Below, piece by piece: positions 36,731-44,451 of a stretch of 64,000 nucleotides of DNA. Under the pieces are notes generated by a model. The model searched no databases. It had not been told where the DNA came from and worked only from the letters and a program-made list of their open reading frames with translations. Position 1 is the stretch's first letter. Each line of letters opens with the position of its first letter. The DNA is from JABDMH01 sp965223165. Its GTDB lineage: Bacteria > Bacteroidota > Bacteroidia > Chitinophagales > Saprospiraceae. The translations under genes and the position numbers were made by a program. The stretch covers positions 450,292 through 514,291 of the forward strand of contig CBDCVQ010000007.1 in the NCBI GenBank assembly GCA_965223165.1, written 5' to 3'.

Positions 36731-36810
36731 AGATCTTGTACCACTCACAAAAAGAATCCCGACTAACACGCTGTTAGCCAGGATTTTATCAACGTAGACC
36801 CACTAGGACT
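36731..36810. repeat. att-like direct repeat 1 (tRNA-Gln end plus terminator hairpin)
   Basis: Bases 36794-36810 (GTAGACCCACTAGGACT) equal the last 16 bases of tRNA-Gln and its next base, as found at 40720-40736. The preceding stretch holds a hairpin, CTAACACGCTGTTAG flanked by ATCCC and GGAT, followed on the minus strand by a T-rich run. The whole block recurs at 40478-40559. This is the far end of an element integrated at the tRNA. Confidence 0.8.
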
Positions 36811-37356
36811 AACAGCGAACAGATCATGCAGCCTCAACAGCTCCTCAGGGACAGCAGCCTGCATCTGACATGCAGGCTCCCTCTTGCAAGCAAATGAGTC
36901 TTTCTTCATACGTTTGATCAACGTGGTGCATTGCTCGAAGCAGGCATGGTCCGATCCCAGCAATTGACTCAGCAAGTGGATGCCTTGTTCTCAGCGATAT
37001 ATCTTGGCATGATAGGTTTCGGTCAGGTCATTATTGAACAGATATCGTATCTCCCTCAGCTTCGACAGGGGCAGATGACTCTGCAGGAGGGGACCAAGTA
37101 AGACCAGGGTAAAATAGTCCTGCAGGGGTAGAACCACCGTCTCGTCTAGCGTTTCATAGGAAATGTCAACCCGCTCCTGCAGTTCCGCTAGATCGCCGAT
37201 GGGCACGTTGCATAATGATGCTGCTTCGGCTTTGGGCATCTGCACTTGGATGCCGTCCTTCAGAAGTTTATGCACCCCTTCCGGTGTTTGACGCAGAAAG
37301 TGAGCGTAGGACACGGGCGTCCTAAGCTCGTACTTCAGGCTCTTCTGCACGGTCAA
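36763..37356 (-). pseudogene. Unrecognised gene with an in-frame TGA, truncated at the att repeat
   Basis: The first open part (37356 to 36991) starts MTVQKSLKYELRTPVSYAHF and ends TETYHAKIYR. After one TGA the same frame continues EQGIHLLSQLLGSDHACFEQ and TLIKRMKKDSF without a shift, and reads through the att-like repeat to a stop at 36763. The smooth helical pattern on both sides suggests one gene with a nonsense codon, and a 3' end replaced by the recombination site. No family is recognised. A MITE lies 7 bp upstream of its start and may have removed its promoter. Confidence 0.5.
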
Positions 37357-37362
37357 GGTGGA

Positions 37363-37528
37363 CTAGTAGAGTTTCGCATTAAATCTTGTAGCTAATTCTA
37401 ATGTCTTTGGTCCGCATACTTCGTTGCAAAGCCTCGCCATAGCTACGGCTATGCCTGTGTTTCGCGCCTCGTCTGCGAACAAAATCCTATTAGAATTATT
37501 CAACATATCTAATGCAAAACTCTACTAG
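37363..37528. mobile_element. MITE-like fold-back element, 166 bp
   Basis: The ends are 18-bp terminal inverted repeats with one mismatch: CTAGTAGAGTTTCGCATT at 37363-37380 and its partner at 37511-37528. Inside, AATTCTAAT pairs with ATTAGAATT and CATAGC with GCTATG, so almost the whole element can fold on itself. There is no ORF. CTAG at each end could be the target duplication or part of the repeat. A decayed relative is at 1361-1463. Confidence 0.8.
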
Positions 37529-37735
37529 GCATGGCTATCGTGTTATACTGCCAGAACTCGATTTTGCAAAGAAAAAGCCGGGAAGATTGCATCACCCACT
37601 TGAAAACAAACATTGCTTCGACATTCTACAGCTACGCCACTGTTTCTGGGCTACAGACAGGTTACCTAATGCTCTTGCAATCATTCTCTCATTTTTTATG
37701 TTATAGAGTATATTTACTTGTCACAAGCTAGTGCC

Positions 37736-37931
37736 ATGACTATTACATTGGAAAAAGGCAGCTCCCCAAAGGAACGCCAGCAGAAGATTCTGGAGGTGCA
37801 AAAAAAAGCACCAGCAGAGAAGGTATCAAGCCAAGAAAAAGATCATTGAGGAGACCTTTGGTCGTGTGCAGTTTGACGAGAACAAAACGGCTTTAGAGAT
37901 TTACAAGGAAATGCGTGATGAGTGGAGCTAA
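37736..37931 (+). pseudogene. VapB-like antitoxin gene, frameshifted at an A8 run
   Basis: From ATG 37736 the frame reads MTITLEKGSSPKERQQKILE then VQKKA and soon stops. If one base of the A8 run (37800-37807) is dropped, it reads VQKKHQQRRYQAKKKIIEET and FGRVQFDENKTALEIYKEMR, then DEWS and a stop. That ending is typical of antitoxins preceding PIN toxins. It overlaps the PIN start by 14 bp. The extra A is either a real mutation, a sequencing error or a slippery site. Confidence 0.7.
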
Positions 37932-38289
37932 CCTCGTACTCGATACCAATGTCATCATCTATTATCTGAAAGGAAACCAAGCCACCAAGCCCCTTCTCCA
38001 GGACAACAATATTACCATTTCCTACATCACTGCTGTAGAGGTTCTGGGCTATTGGAAGAACAGCAAGAAGGATATAGCCACCATAGAAAAGCTGTTCTCA
38101 TCCTTTACGATCGTATACAGCAATGAACGGATCAAGGATCAGGCGGTCGATCTCAAAAGGAAATACAGGATGAAAACTCCCGATAGCATTATCGGAGCCA
38201 CTGCAATGTTTCTGGATCTTCCCGTCGTAACCTCAGACAGCGATCTCTACAATGTCCCCGAGATCACCAGCATCGCCTTTAAGATTTAG
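37918..38289 (+). CDS. PIN-domain toxin, VapC-like
   Basis: At 123 aa from ATG 37918, it is a PIN nuclease with acidic residues in LVLDTNVIIYYLKG (Asp), TAVEVLGYW (Glu), MKTPDSIIGATA (Asp) and VVTSDSDLYN (Asp). These bind Mg or Mn for RNA cleavage. VapC toxins cut tRNA or rRNA and are held by the upstream antitoxin, whose gene overlaps by 14 bp and appears frameshifted; so the toxin would be unopposed if both reads are right, which suggests the toxin is inactive in the cell, complemented elsewhere, or the shift is a sequencing or programmed event. Sited in the tRNA-linked island. Confidence 0.85.
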   Translation: MSGANLVLDTNVIIYYLKGNQATKPLLQDNNITISYITAVEVLGYWKNSKKDIATIEKLFSSFTIVYSNERIKDQAVDLKRKYRMKTPDSIIGATAMFLDLPVVTSDSDLYNVPEITSIAFKI

Positions 38290-38328
38290 AAGACGACCTT
38301 CGTTGGCTTGCATTCTAATCTATCGAAC

Positions 38329-38502
38329 ATGACCAGACCGATCAGAACCGAGGAAGAGTATGAGAAGGCTTTGCAAGAGCTAGAGCCGATCTTTGGTGCG
38401 GACTCAGAGACCCCCGAAGGAGAAAGAGCCGAGTTGCTGTCAATTCTCATTGAGGCATACGAGGACAGCTTTTATCCTATGCCAGAAAACGACAACCTGT
38501 AA
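38329..38502 (+). CDS. Small HigA-like antitoxin N-terminal protein
   Basis: At 57 aa from ATG 38329, the MTRPIRTEEEYEKALQELEP segment and ETPEGERAELLSILIEAYED fit the N-terminal part of HigA/XRE antitoxins that follow HigB. The helix-turn-helix that usually follows is absent; the ORF stops after PMPENDNL, just before the next small gene (9 bp). It is either a truncated antitoxin or an independent short type. No HigB partner is adjacent. Confidence 0.55.
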   Translation: MTRPIRTEEEYEKALQELEPIFGADSETPEGERAELLSILIEAYEDSFYPMPENDNL

Positions 38503-38511
38503 AAATTAATC

Positions 38512-38688
38512 ATGGAAAATCTACAGCTCACAGCGGTCTTCGAGGAAGTTCCGGAGGGAGGGTATGTGGCGTATCTTGCCGAGGTCGACGGAGTGAATAC
38601 ACAGGGCGAGACCATCGAAGAGGCACAGGAAAATCTGATAGATGCTTTCAAGCTAATGATGGAATGTTGGAGAGAAGATGCCAACTAG
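38512..38688 (+). CDS. HicB-like small protein
   Basis: At 58 aa (LTAVFEEVPEGGYVAYLAEV, then VNTQGETIEEAQENLIDAFK), it has the HicB fold: a degraded RNase-H-like beta-strand set with the G-x-x-x-x-A-[FY]-x-[AE] pattern followed by T-x-E-E-A. HicB neutralises HicA mRNA interferase. No HicA-like dsRBD ORF is beside it, so it is an orphan. It starts 9 bp after the HigA-like stop and so probably shares a transcript with it. Confidence 0.75.
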   Translation: MENLQLTAVFEEVPEGGYVAYLAEVDGVNTQGETIEEAQENLIDAFKLMMECWREDAN

Positions 38689-38761
38689 AGCGAAGCAAGT
38701 CTTGATCCTTTCCCAACCCTAAATCCCTGCATTTTTACACGTAGTCTTCGAGCCTATGCGG

Positions 38762-40179
38762 CTACCTCCTGACCACTCGCCTGACCAGTGATCTGCCACT
38801 AACATCAGTAATCCACACCAAATAAGTCCCTGCCGCAAGATCCTGCATTGGCACTGTCTCTTCACCCGACAACGCATATCGCTGCACCAGAGTACCTGTC
38901 AGTGTGTACATCTCGACGAGGCAAGGTCCGCTACTCCTGATATGCAAGTTGTCCCTGACAGGATTTGGGTAGAGGATGATCTCCTGTTCGCTCTGTACCG
39001 CTAACGAAACATGTTGTACCCCCGCATAGGCACAAGTGCCATCGAAATCCACCTGCTTTAGCCTGTAATAGTAGTTACCTGCAGGCAGCTCAGCACTATC
39101 CAGAAAAGAATAGGAGACCGGCTGGCTACTGGTACCAGCTCCAGCGTGCCAGCCGATGGTTTCGAAGGTCCTGGTAAAATCGTTGCTCCGCTCGACAGCG
39201 AACCCTTCATTGTTCTGTTCGCTGGCGGTAGCCCATGTCAGGTGTATACTACGATCTTCGACAAGAGCTTGAAAATGGAGCAAAGTAACGGGTACAACGG
39301 TTTGATCAGGATCGTAGATACAAATCTCGGCGTCGCCTGCCGTTTCATTGGTCGTCGCCCACAGGCGTAGGTAATAGGTGGTTCCAGCAGTCAACCCAGT
39401 CATATCAAGTCCAACGGATATGTGGACGATATCACAATGGAGAGATGTCAGACTTCCCGGAGTGCCAGTCATTATTGACCCTGTGATTGCCGACCAATCC
39501 GTTGTATTTCGACGTACACTCACTTTGCCCGATGGCGGTGCCACAAAAGTGTACCATATGTCTCTTTCGACCCCATCGACACCTACATTGCACGTGACAG
39601 GCTCTTCTGCACTCTCTGTTGCTCCGATGTTGTTTGCTGTGAAGTACGTGCCGCAGCTATTCTGCACCATGACGTTGATAGCGTCGACAGCATCGTCATT
39701 GGGTGGTATGATAAGGGGAGCACTAGCATCAAAAACACCGAACTCAAAATTGCCCAGATTCGTGCCATTGTAACCATTGACTCGAATGATGTATACCTGA
39801 CCGCTCGTGAGACCAGTGACCGCTGTTGAGGAATTTGGTAGTAGAGGAACACAGGTAAGATATGACAGGGCACTACAATCGCCACTATAGACTGATACTA
39901 CCGCTAGCGTGGTTCCAGCATTCCCCATCTCCAGCATAGTGCCGTCCATAGATGCTGCTGTGACAGTGAAAAAGGCGTCCTTGTAGGAAACCGCATCACA
40001 CATTTCGACGGGCAAGCCAGACTCCGTCAGTCCTGTCCCGTCATAGAGTTCCAATTGCAACTGGGATGGGTGCCAGCTTGCAAGGCAATGGCACTTGCAC
40101 AGTCATTGGCTGCAGTCGTCTGTGCCATGCCAGCATGGACCAGATAGCACACCAAACAGATGGTCACAAGGTGCTTCAT
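38762..40179 (-). pseudogene. T9SS-targeted surface protein, frameshifted near the N-terminus
   Basis: ATG 40179 opens a signal peptide (KHLVTICLVCYLVHAGMAQ) and NDCASAIALQAGTHPSC; the frame then ends (NWNSMTGQD). A shift near 40065 continues as LELYDGTGLTESGLPVEMCD in the long downstream frame (432 aa). This has two pre-peptidase-like beta domains (VWYT/IWYTFVAPPSGKVSV; TGLTAGTTYYLRLWA), a fibronectin-like part (IHLTWATASEQNNEGFAVER) and a T9SS tail IILYPNPVRDNLHIRSS to LAAGTYLVWI. The product without the shift would be about 470 aa and secreted to the surface. It may be a real pseudogene or a single-base error. Confidence 0.75.
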
Positions 40180-40281
40180 ACGGGGGTGGATTTGCTGACT
40201 TGGGGCAGTCTTTTTGGGGTTGTCATAAAACCCCATGAAGATGTAAAACCACAGGAACGCAAAGGCTTGAAAAAGCCATGA

Positions 40282-40431
40282 ATCCCAGTGGAACAGGTGA
40301 GCCAAACAGATGATCCTGTGACTCACTTTGTGGTTGCTGACAAATCCAGACTAGCCGAGAATAAGGAGGATATCCAAGAAGTGGAACGTGACATAGAATC
40401 ACTCGGAGTCACCATTGACACCACTGAATAA
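40282..40431 (+). pseudogene. C-terminal scrap of an unknown gene
   Basis: One frame reads EQVSQTDDPVTHFVVADKSR, LAENKEDIQEVERDIESLGV then TIDTTE and a stop. It looks coding (charged helix, plausible C-terminus) but has no start or body; only in-frame GTG codons are available. It lies in the island next to the second att-like repeat. Confidence 0.3.
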
Positions 40432-40477
40432 TGTGTGGTGACGATCTTCTTTCTTTGGACGTTAGCTCTAGATGTTG

Positions 40478-40559
40478 TACCTATCTTGTACCATGAATAA
40501 TAAAATCCCGACTAACATACTGTTAGCCAGGATTTTATCAGTGTAGACCCACTAGGACT
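40478..40559. repeat. att-like direct repeat 2 (tRNA-Gln end plus terminator hairpin)
   Basis: Bases 40543-40559 repeat the 17-bp tRNA-Gln end; the preceding AAAATCCCGACTAACATACT and GTTAGCCAGGATTTT form a near-perfect hairpin with AAAATCC/GGATTTT outer arms. It is almost identical to 36731-36810. Bases 40560-40719 hold a small ORF end that also runs across the repeat, as at copy 1. Confidence 0.8.
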
Positions 40560-40691
40560 TCCCGCAGTAGATCATAGATCTGTGCCTTTGCTTGCAATAC
40601 TGCCCTGACACGGATTAGACCACTCGTGAAGGACCTTGCTCTGATCCATGCGGGATAAACTTCTCGTCCTGGTGGCCCTACTACGCAAGAA

Positions 40692-40715
40692 GGCCAGACA
40701 GAGTCTGACCTTTTT
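40692..40715. terminator. Hairpin beside tRNA-Gln
   Basis: GGCCAGAC and GTCTGACC pair around AGA (one G-U), followed by TTTTT on the plus strand. It may end transcripts leaving the island; the tRNA itself is transcribed the other way, where the T-run is poor. Confidence 0.45.
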
Positions 40716-40719
40716 CTTC

Positions 40720-40736
40720 GTAGACCCACTAGGACT
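40720..40736. repeat. att-like direct repeat 3, within the tRNA-Gln gene
   Basis: GTAGACCCACTAGGACT covers the 3' terminal 16 bases of tRNA-Gln plus one base. It is the chromosomal attachment side of the island, and the tRNA is kept intact by it. Confidence 0.8.
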
Positions 40737-40792
40737 CGAACCTAGAACGACAGGACCAAAACCTGCTGTGTTGCCAATTACACCATGGGTCT
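40721..40792 (-). tRNA. tRNA-Gln (anticodon UUG)
   Basis: The reverse strand folds as a full cloverleaf: acceptor AGACCCA/TGGGTCT with discriminator A at 40721, D stem GTG/CAC, anticodon stem GCAGG/CCTGT with loop TTTTGGT (anticodon TTG), and T stem CTAGG/CCTAG with loop TTCGAGT. The CCA end is not encoded. It is the anchor of the att repeats. Confidence 0.95.
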
Positions 40793-40965
40793 ATCCCAGC
40801 ATAAATGCGGATGCAAATGTATGACTTTTTCGGTTTCTGTGAAAGCTTGGATGCCTGGGAATGCTGGTGGCTTCAAGGTAGTTCAGAGCCTGCCGGTGAG
40901 GTAATCACCATCACCAAATGCCCAATCGATCCTTTCACCCTAGCACTCCATCCGGGCACCTATCC

Positions 40966-41400
40966 TCACTCTACCGGTATGTCCTTGCCTTCGCTGGCCC
41001 ACTGGTTCTTCAGCTTGGGCAGCTTGACCGTCAGGACCCCTTGCTCGTAGCGGGCCTTGACCTTCTTGCGGTCGACTCGGTCACTGATCTTGATGCGCCG
41101 CTCAAAGTCGCCGTAGTGAAACTCGCGCCGCAGCCACTCCCGGCCCTCCTCCTCGACCGGCTGGCGATTGGCGGAGATGTGGAGATGGTCCCCGATCACC
41201 TGGATCTTAAAGTCAGACTTCTCCAGGCCCGGCGCCGCCACCTGGACCTCAAATGATCCTTCGAGTTCAGCTACGTTGATCGACGGACGCTGCCGGCTGA
41301 AGTCGTCAAATACCCCAAAGGTGGAGTCCATAAAATCCTCAAAGGCCTTCTTCCATGGATGGCCTTGCTTGCCACCCCAATGACTATAATGCCGCTTCAT
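40966..41400 (-). CDS. Small heat-shock protein, Hsp20/alpha-crystallin family
   Basis: The protein is 144 aa from ATG 41400 (MKRHYSHWGG); a longer start at 41445 (MVSFLRPHRQ) is possible. The alpha-crystallin domain spans about 45-135: VAELEGSFEVQVAAPGLEKS, FKIQVIGDHLHISANRQ, FHYGDFERRIKISDRV and ARYEQGVLTVKLPKL, which holds the G-V-L-x-V dimer-interface motif. It binds unfolding proteins in the cytoplasm as an ATP-independent chaperone. The length is normal. It stands alone, with the tRNA-Gln on one side and a divergent secreted protein on the other. No HrcA/CIRCE-like dyad was seen. Confidence 0.9.
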   Translation of the reverse strand: MKRHYSHWGGKQGHPWKKAFEDFMDSTFGVFDDFSRQRPSINVAELEGSFEVQVAAPGLEKSDFKIQVIGDHLHISANRQPVEEEGREWLRREFHYGDFERRIKISDRVDRKKVKARYEQGVLTVKLPKLKNQWASEGKDIPVE

Positions 41401-41536
41401 ATCCTCTGATTTGTACTGTCTATGGGGCCTCAAGAAGGATACCATCCCCGTCTTTCGCGCCAAATTGGCAGGACACGCCCTTAGCATCCCTCGAATAATC
41501 CCTAACTTACTTTGAAGCGACAATGTGCCTTACACC

Positions 41537-41995
41537 ATGAAAACGATGTGCTGGTTTGGACTTCTATCTGTGCTTGGTCTTTGCTCGGCCGGCGAATGGT
41601 CACAGACCTACCTGAGGGATTCGATCGTGCGGTACGACTACCCAGGAACCCACTCGATCCAATCACGATCGTACGAAGACGGTCGAGTCAAATCGGGTCC
41701 AATCCATGCTGAGGGTATCCCAAGCCGATCGCGGCCGGCACGCGTGTTTGCCATTTCTCCCCCGTCGATCTCCAAGTATCCCAGTCCTACGACCGATCAG
41801 GTCTGGCTGGCTGGAGATGACCGGTCGGTGACACACGATCGATGGATCACCCCGCAGGGTCAATTGCTCCGAGAAGCGCCTTACCGCGGAGCATCTATTC
41901 AGGTGCCCGAAGGGGTGAGACAAAAGCCATTGATCTTGCAACTCCGAGACCACGATGATTGTCTACCTCACTCAAACATCATCGTCATCCAATGA
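41537..41995 (+). CDS. Short secreted protein with T9SS-tail-like C-terminus
   Basis: A product of 152 aa from MKTMCW (41537), with signal CWFGLLSVLGLCSA before GEWS. The second half follows the T9SS type A sorting order: SKYPSPTTDQVWLAGD, RWITPQGQLLREAPY, IQVPEGVRQKPLILQLRD. The YPSPTTD motif stands for the usual YPNPTTD. The N-terminal 60 residues (TYLRDSIVRYDYPGTHSIQS) have no recognised domain. Its TGA overlaps the ATG of the next gene (ATGA at 41992-41995), so the two are probably translationally coupled. Most T9SS cargo is larger, so the small size is unusual. Confidence 0.65.
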   Translation: MKTMCWFGLLSVLGLCSAGEWSQTYLRDSIVRYDYPGTHSIQSRSYEDGRVKSGPIHAEGIPSRSRPARVFAISPPSISKYPSPTTDQVWLAGDDRSVTHDRWITPQGQLLREAPYRGASIQVPEGVRQKPLILQLRDHDDCLPHSNIIVIQ

Positions 41996-43047
41996 GCTTT
42001 CGATCATTCGTTGTCTTACTCCTTGTTGCAGCTTGCTACTGCCTGCTGTCCGCCCAGGAGACCCCATTGTTTGATGATGAGGAGACCCTAACCTTCTCCC
42101 TCTCGGGCGACATCGGCGCCGTACTCAACGACCGGGGCAGGGAGCCGCAATACCACACTTTGGAGATCCAGTGTGAGACCGATGACGGGCCCGCGACCTT
42201 CCCCCTCAAAGTCAAGACGCGGGGCAAATTTCGACGCTTGCGCAGCAACTGCATCTATCCCCCTTTGCTGCTCAACTTTGCCAAGAAAAGCACACCGGCA
42301 AACACGGTATTTCACGGACAAGACAAATTGAAGCTGGTCACCCCCTGTCGCGGTGAGAAGTACGTCGTACGCGAATATTTGGCCTACAAGATCTATCAGC
42401 TGGCGACCGAATACAGCTTTAGAGCTCGGCTGGTACGCTTTGCCCTGAATGACACCGTCAAGGGCAAATCAGGAAACTACCTATATGGCATTTTGATCGA
42501 GGATGAAGATGAAATGGCCAAGCGAAATGGCCGAGAGATCATCAAGCAAGATCTGGTCCGGCCAGCGCAGACAAACAAGGAGGCCTTTCTTCAGATGGCC
42601 ATGTTCCAGTTTTTGATCGGCAATACCGACTGGTCTGTACAGTACCGTCAAAACATCAAGCTGCTGGTCGCCGATGATGGCAGCTTGCCGATCCCCGTAC
42701 CCTATGACTTTGACCATGCCGGCCTCGTGGCCGCGCCCTATGCCAAGCCCGCTCCAGAATTGGAAATGACCTCCGTGGTCGAACGACGCTATCGCGGGTA
42801 CTGCCTTGAGGACCTGGCGGATCTGGACCCTGTGATGGAAACCTGGCAACGGCATCGTTCTGCTATCGACGCAATGATCTCTGAGAGTCCCCATCTCGAT
42901 GCCCGCTCGGTCAAGTCGATGCAACGTTTTATTGAGGGCTTTTACCGCATCTGCGAGCACCCAAGACGGAGGAAGGAAGCCTTTGCGTATCCCTGCAACG
43001 AAGCCGGCACTGGCAATGTCGTCATCCGCGGCCTGCGCGACCATTGA
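41992..43047 (+). CDS. Secreted protein of unknown function, possible CotH/HipA-like kinase fold
   Basis: The 351-aa product starts at ATG 41992 with a signal peptide (FVVLLLVAACYCLLSAQ). The body has TFPLKVKTRGKFRRLRSNCI, YPPLLLNFAK, VVREYLAYKIYQLATEYSFR, QMAMFQFLIGNTDWSVQYRQ with N in NIKLL, and VPYDFDHAGLV. The order R-x-E-x-L-A, GNTDW and DFD resembles the Mg/ATP site of CotH-like atypical kinases, but the match is loose and untested. It is common in Bacteroidota as an exported hypothetical. It is coupled to the upstream short secreted protein by the ATGA overlap, suggesting the two work together. Confidence 0.6.
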   Translation: MSFRSFVVLLLVAACYCLLSAQETPLFDDEETLTFSLSGDIGAVLNDRGREPQYHTLEIQCETDDGPATFPLKVKTRGKFRRLRSNCIYPPLLLNFAKKSTPANTVFHGQDKLKLVTPCRGEKYVVREYLAYKIYQLATEYSFRARLVRFALNDTVKGKSGNYLYGILIEDEDEMAKRNGREIIKQDLVRPAQTNKEAFLQMAMFQFLIGNTDWSVQYRQNIKLLVADDGSLPIPVPYDFDHAGLVAAPYAKPAPELEMTSVVERRYRGYCLEDLADLDPVMETWQRHRSAIDAMISESPHLDARSVKSMQRFIEGFYRICEHPRRRKEAFAYPCNEAGTGNVVIRGLRDH

Positions 43048-43063
43048 CCTGCACGATTGCAGG

Positions 43064-43092
43064 TTGTCGCAGTAGGGTTTTTGATACCTTTG
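43064..43092 (+). promoter_or_regulatory. Bacteroidota promoter for the E2 gene
   Basis: TTG at 43064-43066 and TACCTTTG at 43085-43092 are separated by 18 bases, matching the -33 TTG/-7 TAnnTTTG pattern of Bacteroidota. The ATG of the E2 gene is 28 bp further on. Confidence 0.65.
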
Positions 43093-43120
43093 CGTCTGAA
43101 TTAATCTCGATGTACCTAAG

Positions 43121-44377
43121 ATGAGTTTGGTTGAAATGAAAGTGCCCACCATCGGCGAATCCATCACAGAAGTGACGCTCTCGCAGTGGCTGAAGGAAAA
43201 CGGAGATATCGTCGCGCTTGACGAACCCATCTGTGAGTTTGAATCCGACAAAGCCACCTTAGAATTTCCAGCGGAGGCAGCCGGCAAACTTATCTATGTG
43301 GCCAACGAGGGGGACGATCTGGAAATTGGGGCGTTGGTGGCCAAAATCGATACCAGTGTCTCCGCTGGAAATGGCGCTCCCGAGCCACCGGCAGCCGACA
43401 GTCCAAAAGAAGAGAGCCCCGCCGGCGCATCGGCCGCGCAAACCAATGGGGAAGACAGCTACGCCGCCGGTCATCCCTCCCCCGCCGCGGCCAAGCTGAT
43501 GGCCGAACACCAAATTCAGGCAGCCGACGTCCAGGCCACCGGCAAGGACGGTCGTATCACCAAGGCCGATGTGCAAGCAGCCATCAAAGCCAAGGCGGAC
43601 AAACCAATAGCAGCTCCGCCTGCTCCTGTCAAGCCGACACCACCCCCGACCCCAACCGCACCTGCGGTAGGTATAGACCGTGAGACGCGGCGAGAAAAGA
43701 TGTCCCGCATGCGGCGGACCATCGCAGCCAGGCTGGTATCGGCCAAGAACAATACGGCCATGCTCACCACCTTCAACGAGGTGGACCTGACCGAGGTGAT
43801 GAAACTCCGCAAGCGCTACCAGGAGGAGTTTGTCGAGAAATATGGGGTGAAGCTGGGGTTTATGTCCCTGTTTTCAAAGGCATGCGCCCAGGCATTGATG
43901 GAGATGCCGCAAGTCAACGCGCATATCGACGGAGACTCATTGATCTACCACGATTACGTCGACATTTCCATCGCCATCTCCACCCCGACGGGGCTGGTCG
44001 TACCTCCCGTGCACAATGTTGAATCGCTGGACTTTCATGAGATCGAACTGAAGATCAAGGCGCTGGCAGATAAAGCCAGAAATGGTACCCTGACCTTGGA
44101 AGAAATGCGGGGTGGCACCTTCACGATCACCAATGGGGGCATTTTCGGATCCATGCTCAGCACCCCGATCCTCAATGAACCACAGTCTGCCATTCTCGGC
44201 ATGCACACGATCCAGCAACGTCCCGTCGCGGTAGACGGGGAGGTGCAGATCCGCCCCATGATGTATCTGGCCCTGTCCTACGACCACCGCGTGATCGACG
44301 GCAGTTCGTCGGTCACCTTCCTGATGCGGGTCAAAAAACTACTGGAAGATCCCGTCAAGCTGCTGATGGGGCTGTAG
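43121..44377 (+). CDS. sucB: Dihydrolipoyl succinyltransferase, E2 of 2-oxoglutarate dehydrogenase
   Basis: At 418 aa, the lipoyl domain (1-76) has the attachment Lys44 in ESDKATLEF. An Ala/Pro-rich linker leads to the E3-binding domain (about 125-160, AAAKLMAEHQIQAADV), then a second Pro linker and the acyltransferase domain (190-418) with TIAARLVSAKNNTAMLTTFN, SLFSKACAQALMEMPQVNAH and the active-site SYDHRVIDG (His389, Asp393). The LTTFNEVD segment favours succinyl over acetyl or branched-chain E2. It transfers succinyl groups to CoA in the TCA cycle. The E1 gene (sucA) is not next to it, so the two are apparently unlinked. A promoter is seen at 43064. Confidence 0.92.
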   Translation: MSLVEMKVPTIGESITEVTLSQWLKENGDIVALDEPICEFESDKATLEFPAEAAGKLIYVANEGDDLEIGALVAKIDTSVSAGNGAPEPPAADSPKEESPAGASAAQTNGEDSYAAGHPSPAAAKLMAEHQIQAADVQATGKDGRITKADVQAAIKAKADKPIAAPPAPVKPTPPPTPTAPAVGIDRETRREKMSRMRRTIAARLVSAKNNTAMLTTFNEVDLTEVMKLRKRYQEEFVEKYGVKLGFMSLFSKACAQALMEMPQVNAHIDGDSLIYHDYVDISIAISTPTGLVVPPVHNVESLDFHEIELKIKALADKARNGTLTLEEMRGGTFTITNGGIFGSMLSTPILNEPQSAILGMHTIQQRPVAVDGEVQIRPMMYLALSYDHRVIDGSSSVTFLMRVKKLLEDPVKLLMGL

Positions 44378-44451
44378 CGGGTAGGTAATGTGGTGTTCTG
44401 GTCTTATGGTTTGTGGTATAATGGCGGAGAATGTAAATTCTCAAGGAGACC

